A DNA stretch of 64,000 nt, from contig PMAT01000080.1 in the NCBI GenBank assembly GCA_003152695.1, positions 1,473 through 65,472 on the forward strand, read 5' to 3'. The DNA comes from Acidobacteriaceae bacterium (GTDB taxonomy: Bacteria; Acidobacteriota; Terriglobia; Terriglobales; Acidobacteriaceae). A model generated the notes under the pieces. That model was not told the origin of the DNA and searched no databases. It was given only the letters and a program-made list of their open reading frames with translations. Below, piece after piece: positions 1 through 10,357 of this stretch. A program made the translations under genes and the position numbers. Each line of letters starts with the position of its first letter. Position 1 is the stretch's first letter.

Positions 1-320
<320 letters not shown>

Positions 321-400
321 AGCGAGTTCATCTCGCTCTAGCCATCGCTGCTAGGTTCGACTTGGCAACGGGCCACCGGCTACTGGCCCGCCGCGGCGGG

Positions 401-730
401 CTACTTATGCGCGACAGCTTGTTTGGGCTTGCTGGCGCCTTCCAGAACGCCGAGCACTTCTTCCTCGCGCATGATCAGGAAATCTTCGCCATCAATCTTG
501 ATTTCCGTGCCGGCATACTTACCGAACAGGATGCGATCGCCTGCCTTCACATTCAACGGGAAGGTTTTGCCCTCGTCATTGGTCTTGCCCCGGCCCACCG
601 CGATTACTTCGCCCTCTTGCGGCTTGTCTTTGGCGCTGTCGGGAATGATGATTCCGCCACGCGTGGTCTCGGCCTCTTCAACGCGGCGAACCACGATGCG
701 GTCATGCAGGGGAGTCAGCTTTGTAGCCAT
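401..730 (-). CDS. groES: Co-chaperonin GroES
   Basis: [51 protein letters not shown].. GroES signature. Confidence 0.97.
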   Translation of the reverse strand: MATKLTPLHDRIVVRRVEEAETTRGGIIIPDSAKDKPQEGEVIAVGRGKTNDEGKTFPLNVKAGDRILFGKYAGTEIKIDGEDFLIMREEEVLGVLEGASKPKQAVAHK

Positions 731-876
731 TCTTCGAACTCCTTTTCAAGTTGGATTGCGTTGCACTTTGGCTGGCTCTGGCCCGCCGCGGCGGGTTGCT
801 GTCAGCATTTCCACGAACTCTTGGGATAAACCCGGAACATTGGTAGGGCGCCATGATATTGGCTGCGTGCAGCCTG

Positions 877-903
877 TTAGCACTCACTATCAACGAGTGC
901 TAA
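877..903. promoter_or_regulatory. CIRCE operator (HrcA binding site) upstream of groES
   Basis: Exact TTAGCACTC-N9-GAGTGCTAA (877-885 / 895-903), about 147 nt upstream of the groES start. Confidence 0.96.
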
Positions 904-1229
904 TGTTAACCCGGCGTCTCCAGGAAGTCAAGGAAAGACATGAGTATGATTCACTCATATCTACAAATCGCGGATGGTATGTATCTCGTTATCTAATTGT
1001 AAATTAAGCATGTTACTTCAACTAATGAATTCCTTTCAGGGAGAATGGGGAAAGGGTACCGAGGCGAATTCCGTTCTGGGCAGGATAAAGGGAATCCCTT
1101 GGACAGCCAGAGGCATCTAGGCCAGCAAGTTTTCTTGCTCGGCGACTTAAATTTTTCGTTGCCAACTCGCCGTCTTTTAGTTTTTCCGATTCCCATAACC
1201 CCGACCTTAGCAGCATAATCGGGAAGCAA

Positions 1230-2549
1230 GTGGGTCTGATGGTGTCAGTGCGCCATGCCAATCGATTTTCTGTGTCCGCGCGCCGATTGACCTCGGTGTT
1301 CGCGCTGCTGATGGCTGCTCTTGCGTTGCCGACCTTCGGCATAGCCCAGACTCCGACGTCGGATACAGCCAAAACGTCAGCAACAGAAATTCAGGCTACT
1401 CCGGCCAGCGCCTCAGAAGGCGCGACGACTGCTCCAGCGCCGCCGGATGCAACGGGTTCGCAGATTCCCACGGCAGCCGAGACCGCGGTCGCCGGACGGC
1501 GGGACGACCGCGATGACCCTGAGGCGAAACAGAGTTCACTCGCTGCGAAACCGGTTGTCGCAAAGGCTGGCCCACCCAATCCCGAAGCAGGTGCCGCGCT
1601 GCCCGCCAGGTATGACGTGTCGCAGATCGGGAAGCGCAACGTGGGAAGCGGCCTCGACTTCTATTCCCTCGATCGCGAGGTGGGGCTGGGACACCAGTTG
1701 TCTCTTGAGATCGAACGGCAAGCCAGGCTGGTCACCGATCCTGTGATCACGGAATACATCAACCGCATCGGTCAAAATCTGGTGCGTAACTCCGACGCGC
1801 GCGTGCCTTTCACCATCAAGGTCCTCGACAATGACGAGGTCAACGCTTTCGCGCTTCCCGGCGGCTTTTTCTACGTGGACAGCGGATTAATTCTGGCGGC
1901 GGACAATGAGGCCGAGTTGGCTGGAGTAATGGCGCACGAGATCGCCCATGTCGCCGCCCGGCACGCCACCAAGAACATGACTCGAGCGCAGATCTGGAAC
2001 ATGGCCTCCGTGCCCCTGATCTTCATTGGCGGACCGGTGGCATTCGCAATCAGCGAGGTGGCAGGATTAGCGGTGCCGCTCGGCTTCCTCAAGTTTTCGC
2101 GCGACGCCGAACGGGAAGCCGACCTGTTGGGCTTGCAATACGATTACGCCTCGGGCTACGACCCGGAAGCGTTTGTGGAGTTTTTTGAAAAGCTGAAAGT
2201 CGACGAAAAAAAGAAGCAAAGCTTCGTGGCCAAGGCCTTTGCCACTCATCCCATGAACGCAGACCGCATCAAGGTCGCTCAGGACGAAATCCGCAAGTAT
2301 CTGCCCGACCGCGATGAATACGTCGTGAACACCAGCGAATTCGAAGACGTGAAGCAGCGCCTCGCCTCGCTCGAGAACAGCCGGCGTCTCGGCGGCGGCA
2401 AGGGGGACCGGTCGCGGCCGGTGCTGCATAGGCGCTCTGCCTCAAGTGGTTCCGGCAGCACTGCCGGCTCCCAAGACGATGGCAGCACGACCGGGCAAAA
2501 GGACGGTGGACATCCCACGCTAAAGCGGAGCCCCTCCGACTCAAACTGA
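1230..2549 (+). CDS. M48 family metalloprotease, secreted/lipoprotein-like, with disordered N- and C-termini
   Basis: HExxH motif in GVMAHEIAHVAARHATKNMT; N-terminal hydrophobic segment; downstream EADLLGLQYDYASGYDP. Confidence 0.9.
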   Translation: MGLMVSVRHANRFSVSARRLTSVFALLMAALALPTFGIAQTPTSDTAKTSATEIQATPASASEGATTAPAPPDATGSQIPTAAETAVAGRRDDRDDPEAKQSSLAAKPVVAKAGPPNPEAGAALPARYDVSQIGKRNVGSGLDFYSLDREVGLGHQLSLEIERQARLVTDPVITEYINRIGQNLVRNSDARVPFTIKVLDNDEVNAFALPGGFFYVDSGLILAADNEAELAGVMAHEIAHVAARHATKNMTRAQIWNMASVPLIFIGGPVAFAISEVAGLAVPLGFLKFSRDAEREADLLGLQYDYASGYDPEAFVEFFEKLKVDEKKKQSFVAKAFATHPMNADRIKVAQDEIRKYLPDRDEYVVNTSEFEDVKQRLASLENSRRLGGGKGDRSRPVLHRRSASSGSGSTAGSQDDGSTTGQKDGGHPTLKRSPSDSN

Positions 2550-2731
2550 AGGCGCGCGGTAAGCGATCAGGGTTTCGGGATAAAACGTGACTCGGCTCCT
2601 CACCACTTTCCCAGCAGGAAAAAGTCTGCGCAACCGTTTCGCGGTCAGCAGGTGCAAGTGTTCATAGGGCGTTCGTGAGGATATCCCACACAAGCACGCC
2701 TTCGCTCTGGGGGTACTTGCTCTTAGTCCTG

Positions 2732-4192
2732 CTACTCTGGCGGTTTCCTACCGAGCCTAATGATCTGGATGCCCCTGAATAGTCTCATTTCTTGCACCTC
2801 GTAATTGCGAATTGCAGGTTGTGCACCGAAGTTCCGAGTCGTTGAACACGTAATCATCCAAATATGACCGGTTCCGCGTTCTGGTAAGGCCTCTGGCGTG
2901 ATGGACGAAACCACGCGTAAGCCAGGGACGGCCATTCTCGAGTGCTCCAGCTGATAGTTGAGGGGAAACTCGCAGTATGCGTTTGGCAAGTACGCACTAT
3001 CACCAGCGCTGACATTTTGGGCGATAAATTCAACAGCATTCCTCCAATCTTCCTGTCCAGGCTCAACATAGTAGGATCGGATCGGGCCGACCGCGCTAAC
3101 CACCAGAAGCGTCACAAGTCCATATCGAATCCAGGGATAAGTGATTCGGGCAAGCCCATCGGCGATCAATAGGAGAGCTGCGGGCAAACAAAAAAGCAAA
3201 AAGCGGGGCGCATAGATAGGTTTCCAAATAGATACGACCATCGTAACGCACAGTGGCAAAGCCAGCCAAAGGATAAGAACGAGAAATGACCATCCTTCCA
3301 TATCCCATTGTTGCGTGCGCCAGCGTGAAATCCACGTCTTCAAAGCGACTAGAATAGCTACAAGAGCGATGCCGAATTTCAAGCCACTGCCAGTCATATA
3401 GAGTAGAAAATGGTACCAGTCTCTCCAATGGATAGGTTGTAGCCAATCGAGTTGCCCGCGGTTTCTGAACAGAACAAACCACAACAGGGGTGAGGCGAGA
3501 AGAAAGACCAGGCACAAACGCGCGAGTTGCCTGGTTGCAAGCCTCCGTGGACCCGGGATGGCCGCTAGCGCAACAAACTGCGCGAGCAACGCTAATGCTG
3601 CGAAGAAGTGCGCGTACAAAGCGAGAGCGGAGGAAAGCACATAAAGCCCTCCCCACAAATGGCCAGACTCCTGGAAGGAACGGAAGAATGCTAAAAACGA
3701 GAATGCAACGAGAAGAACAACGAGGCTATAGCTGCGGGCTTCATGAGAATACCGGATGTGAAATACATTAATCGCAAGCAACAAGGCAGCCAGAACTCCT
3801 GCCCGATCCGACAAAAGTTCTCTTCCAATCCAGTAAACGATGGGCACAACTGCCACCGCTGTTAGCGCTGATAGAAGCCTCACCCACCACGCCGGATCAC
3901 CGAAGCGGAGCCAACCCCGGAGCAGCACATAATAGAGGGACATGTTGGCTTCCGTCGTCGTTGTCATACGCCAGAAGTCGGACCAGGGCAGTTTCGCCAT
4001 GACGATGCTAAACGCTTCATCCGACCAGATGCTTTTCGCGCCTAGGTACGCGACGCGCAGGACCGCGGCCAATCCAATAATCAACCACAGCGCGATGGGC
4101 GCCGCTGAGCCTTCTCCAAAGAAACTTCTGGATGCAGGCGATTCGACCCGCTCGCGGCGTTGTGCGAGGAAACATTGTTGAGCGTCCTTCAT
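2732..4192 (-). CDS. Glycosyltransferase family 39-like multi-pass membrane protein
   Basis: 486 aa, many TM segments, N-terminal LGAKSIWSDEAFSIVMAKLPWSDFW motif typical of ArnT/PMT-like GT39 enzymes. Confidence 0.75.
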   Translation of the reverse strand: MKDAQQCFLAQRRERVESPASRSFFGEGSAAPIALWLIIGLAAVLRVAYLGAKSIWSDEAFSIVMAKLPWSDFWRMTTTTEANMSLYYVLLRGWLRFGDPAWWVRLLSALTAVAVVPIVYWIGRELLSDRAGVLAALLLAINVFHIRYSHEARSYSLVVLLVAFSFLAFFRSFQESGHLWGGLYVLSSALALYAHFFAALALLAQFVALAAIPGPRRLATRQLARLCLVFLLASPLLWFVLFRNRGQLDWLQPIHWRDWYHFLLYMTGSGLKFGIALVAILVALKTWISRWRTQQWDMEGWSFLVLILWLALPLCVTMVVSIWKPIYAPRFLLFCLPAALLLIADGLARITYPWIRYGLVTLLVVSAVGPIRSYYVEPGQEDWRNAVEFIAQNVSAGDSAYLPNAYCEFPLNYQLEHSRMAVPGLRVVSSITPEALPERGTGHIWMITCSTTRNFGAQPAIRNYEVQEMRLFRGIQIIRLGRKPPE

Positions 4193-4570
4193 CGACGGAA
4201 GGGTCCTTCTGTGGAGATGCTTTCAGGAGTGCAGGCACTCCCCAAGTGCGATGTTTTCACTGTCTTTTCCCAAGAGGCTGCTTTGCGCGACGTTTATGTT
4301 ATACAGCAGCAAACCCCTTGGGAAGCAACGGCAAATCTGGCTTATCGACTTCAACTTCAAGAATGGGGATTGTTCACCCTACACCGAGCAAACCATCGTT
4401 AACTATACTCGCAGCCTATACAGTTTGATGACTAACGAGAGGGCATTCTATTTCGATTTAGCAGACGGCAGTTACTCCATCTGTGGATATGGCCTAGTGC
4501 ATGGACAGCCCTATGGCTGGGGCGAGAAACCAATTTTGTATCCCGGATTCCAAAGTATTGTAAACGGTCA

Positions 4571-5082
4571 TTAGTAGGAACAATACGGCGTCTTGCCCAG
4601 ACGCTTCACCAGATTACGCTGTGTGGTCTCTGGCAGCAGCTGCACGAAGGGCAAGTGGTAGTGCGGATCGAAGGGGTACCAGAAGTTGGGTGTGGTGATG
4701 AACCATCCGTTGCCCACACGCTGCACTTCCGCTGCGAAACGCCTTACCATCTCATAGTCTGGAAGGTGTTCGAGGACGGCATTGAATAAACAATATCGAA
4801 AGACTGATCGGCGAAGGGCAATGCACATCCATCGAAAACCACGGCCTGCACGCCGGGGAAGCTGTCCCGGTAATCCTGCACGTCGGCGTAGGAAATGCCA
4901 CCACCGATGATCTGCGAGCGGTGTTCGTAAAAGGATTCAAGCTGCTCCGGCAATCCAATGCCGGTCCCAGATGCCCCGATGTTCAGGATGCGCATTTCGG
5001 GAGTCGGGCGCAGCAAATGCAGAAACAGGCGATGCTTTTGCTCCCGCGATTTGCGATGTAAATAGAGGAGCAGGCGGTTCAT
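4571..5082 (-). pseudogene. Class I SAM-dependent methyltransferase split by a -1 frameshift (about 4783-4786)
   Basis: ORF 4744..5295(-) MNRLLLYLHRK..MRILNIGASGTGIGLPEQL..FADQSFDIVYS continues in another frame as ..NAVLEHLPDYEMVRRFAAEVQRV.. (ORF 4571..4828); one missing base joins them. Confidence 0.7.
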
Positions 5083-5202
5083 AGGGAGTGGAATTCTATC
5101 GCACGGCCCTGTCAGCTGGTTTGCCGGCTTTCGCAACACGCAGGTCGTCAGCTGTTGATAGCGTTGCGGTGGGCAGTATGGTTTGTCTAGAATACAGAGG
5201 TC

Positions 5203-5643
5203 ATGAAGGTGCAGCGTTTGCTGGTGGCCATTCTTTGCATGCTTTTCGTCCCGGCTTGGCTTGTGGCGGGTGACAAGAAGAATGATTCCGGACAAGTGTC
5301 CTCACTTAAGTTTGCTGTTCTCAAGAGCGACAATGGCAAGCCGGTGCGCAATGCCGCCGTCATCCTGCATCCCGTGGGAGGGGGCGGCAAGCAATTGAAA
5401 GGTGGACTTGAGCTGAAGACCAACGCAGAGGGTAAGACCGAGAGCGATGGCGTCCCGTACGGTATGCTGCGCGTGCAGGTCATCGCGCCGGGTTTCCAGA
5501 CCTTCGGACAGGACTACACCATTAACCAGCCGCAGCAGGAAGTGGTCATCCGGCTGAAGCGGCCGCAGGGGCAGTATTCCATCTACGAGAACCACCCGGA
5601 CAGCAGCGGAGAGAGCAAGCCGAAAGACAAGCAGCAGGAGTGA
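5203..5643 (+). CDS. Secreted protein with carboxypeptidase regulatory-like (CarboxypepD_reg) domain
   Basis: Signal peptide MKVQRLLVAILCMLFVPAWLVAG; FAVLKSDNGKPVRNAAVILHPV..TNAEGKTESDGVPYGMLRVQVIAPGFQTF. Confidence 0.7.
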   Translation: MKVQRLLVAILCMLFVPAWLVAGDKKNDSGQVSSLKFAVLKSDNGKPVRNAAVILHPVGGGGKQLKGGLELKTNAEGKTESDGVPYGMLRVQVIAPGFQTFGQDYTINQPQQEVVIRLKRPQGQYSIYENHPDSSGESKPKDKQQE

Positions 5644-5655
5644 AGGCGAGGACCC

Positions 5656-6057
5656 ATGATCGAAGCCTATGCGCTATGGACCGAGCACGACCGCTTTGTC
5701 GGCCAGGCCAGCAGCGGTCACGCACTGGTGGTGGATGCCGGCGCCGAGAAGTCCGCGAGCAGTCCGATCGAGCTGGTCTTGATTGCTTTATGCGCCTGCA
5801 CGGCCAGCGACGTTGTGGGTATCCTGCGCAAGAAGCGCGAGCCCTTCACCACTCTGGAAGTGCGCGCCACTGCCGAGCGCGCCGAAACTTTCCCAAAGGT
5901 CTATACCAGTATTCGCCTGATTTACCGCGTAGGCGGGAATGTCACTCACAAGGCGATGGAAGACGCCGTGCGTTTGTCCAAAGAGAAGTATTGCTCGGTG
6001 TCGGCGATGCTGGAGAAGACGGCAAAGATTGAATTCGAGATCGAGTACGGGGGATGA
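5656..6057 (+). CDS. OsmC family protein
   Basis: SPIELVLIALCACTASDVVGILRKKREPFTTLEVRATAERAETFPKVYTSIRLIYRVGG..A..LSKEKYCSVSAMLEKTAKIEFEIEY. Confidence 0.9.
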   Translation: MIEAYALWTEHDRFVGQASSGHALVVDAGAEKSASSPIELVLIALCACTASDVVGILRKKREPFTTLEVRATAERAETFPKVYTSIRLIYRVGGNVTHKAMEDAVRLSKEKYCSVSAMLEKTAKIEFEIEYGG

Positions 6058-6200
6058 AACGATTTCACGCTGCTGGTTCCCAGAAACGTGACTCCGCGGA
6101 GGTATCGTTTTACGGTCAGCTGGCCGCCGCCCTTGGTGAAGATAAGGCTATGACCGGGACTGCCGGCTTTTACTACGGCGTATAATCATTCGGTTTGCCT

Positions 6201-7388
6201 ATGACTACAACTCAAACACAACTGCGCCTGGCCAACCGAATGTCGCGGCTGGGAACTGAAACTGCCTTCGAAGTGCTGGTGCGTGCCCGCGCCATGGAAC
6301 GTCAAGGAAGGAACATCATCCACCTGGAGATTGGCGAGCCCGATATGGACACGCCGGCCAACGTCGTCGACGCCGGGGTTGAGGCGCTGCGCAAGGGCTT
6401 TACCCATTACAGCCCGGCGGCCGGGTTGCCGGAGTTGCGCGAGGCCATCGCCGCCGAGGTCTCCAGTTCGCGCGCCATCAAGGTCAGCCCCGATGAGGTC
6501 GTGGTCGTTCCCGGTGGCAAGCCGATCATCTTTTTCACCATGCTGGCGCTGGTGGAAGAAGGCGACGAGGTCATCTATCCCAATCCCGGCTTTCCGATTT
6601 ACGAGTCGATGATCAACTTCCTGGGCGCCAAAGCGGTCCCCATTCCGCTGCGCGAGGAGCACGATTTCCGCCTCGACGTCAACGAGCTGGCCAGTCTCAT
6701 CAGCGATCGCACCAGGCTCATCATCCTGAACTCGCCGCAGAATCCCACCGGCGGCATCATCACCAAAAGCGACGTGCAAGACATTGCCGCCCTTATCGGC
6801 GACCGCGACATCATGGTCCTGAGCGACGAAATCTACAGCCGCCTGCTCTTCGAAGGCGAGCCCTATAGCATCGCCTCGGTGGATGGTTTCAAGGACCGCA
6901 CCATCATTCTGACCGGCTTCTCGAAAACCTACTCCATGACGGGCTGGCGTTTGGGTTATGGTGTCATGCGGCCTGACCTTGCGGTGCAGTTCGCGCGCCT
7001 GATGACCAATTCCAACTCCTGCACCGCGACCTTTACCCAGATGGCGGGTATCGAGGCGGTGCGCGGCGACCAGAGCGAGCCGGAGAAGATGCGCCAGGAG
7101 TTTCAGCGACGCCGGGATGTGTTCGTAAGCGGCCTCAACCAGATCAAGGGATTCTCTTGCCGGTTGCCCAAGGGCGCGTTTTACACCTTCCCAAGTGTCA
7201 AGCAGACAGGATGGCCGTCAAAGAAATTGGCGGACGCACTGCTCGACGACGTGGGAGTCGCGGGGTTGTCGGGAACCGCATTCGGCGCCTTCGGTGAGGG
7301 TTATATGCGATTCAGCATTGCCAATTCCATCGAGCATCTGCAGCAGGCGCTGGATCGCATCGATCAGTGGACCAAGAAGAATCTTTAG
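6201..7388 (+). CDS. PLP-dependent aminotransferase class I/II
   Basis: NSPQNPTGGIITKSDVQDIAAL..SDEIYSRLLFEGEPYSIAS..TGFSKTYSMTGWRLGY. Confidence 0.93.
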   Translation: MTTTQTQLRLANRMSRLGTETAFEVLVRARAMERQGRNIIHLEIGEPDMDTPANVVDAGVEALRKGFTHYSPAAGLPELREAIAAEVSSSRAIKVSPDEVVVVPGGKPIIFFTMLALVEEGDEVIYPNPGFPIYESMINFLGAKAVPIPLREEHDFRLDVNELASLISDRTRLIILNSPQNPTGGIITKSDVQDIAALIGDRDIMVLSDEIYSRLLFEGEPYSIASVDGFKDRTIILTGFSKTYSMTGWRLGYGVMRPDLAVQFARLMTNSNSCTATFTQMAGIEAVRGDQSEPEKMRQEFQRRRDVFVSGLNQIKGFSCRLPKGAFYTFPSVKQTGWPSKKLADALLDDVGVAGLSGTAFGAFGEGYMRFSIANSIEHLQQALDRIDQWTKKNL

Positions 7389-7450
7389 CCGTAGGGATTC
7401 CTTGGTTTTGAAGGGGCGCACCTTTAGGTGCGCCGTTAACTCTCTATATT

Positions 7451-7495
7451 TTTGTCATCCCGAACCGGCTTCAGCCGGTGAGGGATCTGCTTTCC
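7451..7495 (+). repeat. Dispersed intergenic element TTTGTCATCCCGA-[hairpin]-GAGGGATCTGCTTT
   Basis: tttgtcatcccgaaccggcttcagccggtgagggatctgctttcc; related copies at 36928-36978(-), 30324-30360, 14991-15033. Confidence 0.7.
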
Positions 7496-7635
7496 GGGTC
7501 TCTGAGTGACCTTTCATGGGCCGGCTCGCATGTGGGGTGCGAACCGGGATTCGCTAGTTACTCATCTGATGCGCGCTATCACAGCGTTACTGATCTTACT
7601 GTCACGTTGCTGGTAGACGCATCCTTGGGGAATCC

Positions 7636-8747
7636 ATGCCAGACAAGAAATTCCGTATCTTTGCCACCGCCGACATCGGCGACGCTGCCTTCAAGCGCCT
7701 GCGCGAACGCGGCTACGAAGTGGATATCTACCCGTATCCCGAGCCGCCGCCCAAGCGCCTCATCATCGAAAAAGTTCGCGGCGGGATCGACGGACTCATC
7801 ACGACCTTACGTGACCCGATCGATGCCGAGATTTTCGAAGCAGGCAAGGGCACACTGAAGGTTGTTGCCCAGTACGCGGTGGGGTTTGACAACATCAACG
7901 GCGCCGATGCTAACCGCTACAGAATTCCTTTCACCAATACCGCTGACGTGCTGACCGAAGCGACGGCGGAGTTCGCTTTCTTCGCGCTGGCTGACTTGGC
8001 GCGCAAACTGTGGTCCGCGGAACATCTGGTGCGCGAGAACCGCTGGGGCTATTGGCATCCCTATCTGCCGTTTCTCGGCGATGAAGTGACCGGCAAAACC
8101 ATGGGCATCCTCGGCACCGGGCGCGTTGGGCAGGCCATGATCAAGAAGTGCATCGGCTTCGACATGAATATTTTGTGCTACGAAGCCATGGGTCCAAACG
8201 AGAAGCTGGTTGCTGGGTGCAGCAGCAGATGGACCTCCGCTTCAAAAACGGAATGCAGCGGGATCGCACGTCCATCCAATACGTCTCCATTGATGAAGCA
8301 CTGAGCCAGAGCGACTTCATCAGCATTCATGTGCCGCTGCTGCACGAGGGCGAGAGCGACACGCCCACGTATCACTTGATCAACGAGCGAACCTTGCGCA
8401 CCATGAAGCCCACGGCGTACCTCGTGAACACCTCGCGTGGACCAGTGGTGGATGAGAAGGCGCTGGCTAGGGCGCTAAGAGAGAAATGGATTGCCGGGGC
8501 CGCGCTCGATGTGTATGAAACCGAGCCGTTGCCGCCGGATTCACCGTTGCGCGATCCCGAGATTGAGGACCGCTGCCGGCTGTATCCGCACTTTGCCAGC
8601 GCCGCCAGGATCACGAGACTCTCTCTCGATCCCCAGCGCGGCATGGCCGGACGTTGTGTGCAGGCCCTGATCGACGTGTTAGAGCAAAACTACGGCGGCG
8701 ATGTGACCAAGATGCCGTATGTGGTGAATAAGGAGGCCTTCCGGTAG
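7636..8747 (+). pseudogene. D-2-hydroxyacid dehydrogenase (glyoxylate/hydroxypyruvate reductase-like) split by a -1 frameshift at about 8211-8214
   Basis: ORF 7636..8304 covers the substrate domain and GILGTGRVGQAMIKK Rossmann motif; ORF 8148..8747 continues ..WVQQQMDLRFKNG..VNTSRGPVVDEKALARALREKWIAGAALDVYETEPLP. Confidence 0.85.
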
Positions 8748-8749
8748 AG

Positions 8750-8845
8750 AGCACTCAGCACTCAGCATTCAGAACCTGATGACCCTTGCGGATGGGCGAG
8801 GATAACGCTTTAGGTTAAATGGCTGAATGCTGAATGCTGAGTGCT
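8750..8845. repeat. Inverted heptad arrays between convergent stop codons (23-nt arms 8750-8772 and 8823-8845, one mismatch)
   Basis: agcactcagcactcagcattcag .. ctgaatgctgaatgctgagtgct. Confidence 0.9.
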
Positions 8846-8850
8846 GACGG

Positions 8851-9546
8851 CTATCTTTCCGCCATCGCCGAGACCAGCGAGTGAAAGATTTTTACCCCGT
8901 CGGTCATGCCGAGCTCCGGTTCGCTGGCGCGCTCCGGATGGGGCATCATGCCCAGCACATTGCGTCCCTCATTGCAGATGCCGGCAATGTTCTCCAGCGA
9001 TCCATTTGGATTGGCTTCGGCAGTAACTTCGCCGCCGGGAGTCGTGTAGCGGAAGATAATGCGGTCCTGATCTTTCAATTCGGCCAGAGTGGGTCCGTCG
9101 CAGAAGTAGTTGCCTTCCATGTGGCCGATGGGAATCTCCAGCACGTCACCCTTGATCAACTGCTGCGTATAGGGCGTGTTGGTGCTCTCCACGCGAATGT
9201 GCACCGGCTTGCAGACGTACTTCAATCCGGCATTGCGCAGCAGGGCTCCGGGTAACAATCCAGCTTCACACAAAATCTGAAATCCGTTGCAGATGCCCAG
9301 CACCAGCCCGCCATCGGCGGCGAATTTGCGCACCGACTCCATGACCGGAGAAAACTTAGCGATAGCGCCGGTGCGGAGATAGTCCCCGTAGGCGAAGCCA
9401 CCGGGTACGATGATGGCGTCGCAACCTTGGAGGTCGGGCGAGTCATGCCAGAGGAAGGTCACGGGCTGGCGGGCCACTTCCGAAATGGCCCAATAAGCAT
9501 CGTGGTCGCAATTGGAACCGGGGAAGATGATGACGCCAAATTTCAT
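8851..9546 (-). CDS. purQ: Phosphoribosylformylglycinamidine synthase subunit PurQ
   Basis: [68 protein letters not shown]. Confidence 0.96.
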   Translation of the reverse strand: MKFGVIIFPGSNCDHDAYWAISEVARQPVTFLWHDSPDLQGCDAIIVPGGFAYGDYLRTGAIAKFSPVMESVRKFAADGGLVLGICNGFQILCEAGLLPGALLRNAGLKYVCKPVHIRVESTNTPYTQQLIKGDVLEIPIGHMEGNYFCDGPTLAELKDQDRIIFRYTTPGGEVTAEANPNGSLENIAGICNEGRNVLGMMPHPERASEPELGMTDGVKIFHSLVSAMAER

Positions 9547-9629
9547 CGCGGCAAACGCTCCGAGGAAGGATAAATTTGAGTGTAGCATGGGTGCGAGACC
9601 GTCCCGGTTGGCCGAGCATCCAACCCATC

Positions 9630-10193
9630 ATGCAATTTTCCCGGCACATCGACATAACCGGAGGGGCGTTGCGCCGTTGGTTCGTCGCGCAATGCTATGA
9701 CTCGCTGGCGGTGGGCGCGCTGTGGTGGTTTGGACTCGATTACCTGCATGTGCCGTGGGCGCCGTTCTGGGCGATCCTCGCCGCCGGCCTGCAGTTCATT
9801 CCGCACTTCGGGCCGGTGATGGCATTCATGGGACCGGCACTGGTTGCATTGTTCGTCGGCGGCTTCACGCAGTTTCTGTATGTCCTCATTCTCTACGGAG
9901 TCATCATTGTGATTGATGGCTTGGTCTTGCAGCCGGTAATCATGCGCCGGACGGCCCGCGTGCCGATCTGGGCGTCGCTGATGGTTCCGATTTTGCTCAG
10001 CTTGATATTTGGGTTTTGGGGATTGCTGCTGGCTGCTCCGCTGCTGGCGGTCATCTTCGCTTACCGGAGGTACGGAAAACGAGCCGAACCACAGATCCCC
10101 CGGCAAACTCCTCCCGGACAGCCAATTACAGGGGGACGCTTGATTTATCCCGGAACCGCGGACGGAAGTACACCTCCTGACAGCATGCCATAG
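9630..10193 (+). CDS. AI-2E/PerM family transporter, apparently only the C-terminal half
   Basis: Multi-TM protein ..FWAILAAGLQFIPHFGPVMAFMGPALVALFVGG..LILYGVIIVIDGLVLQPVIMRRTARVPIWASLMVPILLSLIFGFWGLLLAAPLLAVI; shorter than typical family members. Confidence 0.65.
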   Translation: MQFSRHIDITGGALRRWFVAQCYDSLAVGALWWFGLDYLHVPWAPFWAILAAGLQFIPHFGPVMAFMGPALVALFVGGFTQFLYVLILYGVIIVIDGLVLQPVIMRRTARVPIWASLMVPILLSLIFGFWGLLLAAPLLAVIFAYRRYGKRAEPQIPRQTPPGQPITGGRLIYPGTADGSTPPDSMP

Positions 10194-10357
10194 TGCCGGA
10201 ATGCGGCGTAACGGCCCTTTCCCGAGGCTATGCCGGCGATTACCCCTACCGCGGCGACGTATTGCATTCGTGCCCGGTTTTCCACAGCCTGCCGTGCATA
10301 CAGGCACTGGCTGCAACGCATAAAATAGAAACTGCACAGCGAAGGTCCAGGCTCCGA

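Noticed and set aside
4251-4574. 107-aa plus-strand ORF in a lower-GC gap
   Set aside because: No family motif and several overlapping short ORFs in other frames; could be a decayed gene but not supportable.
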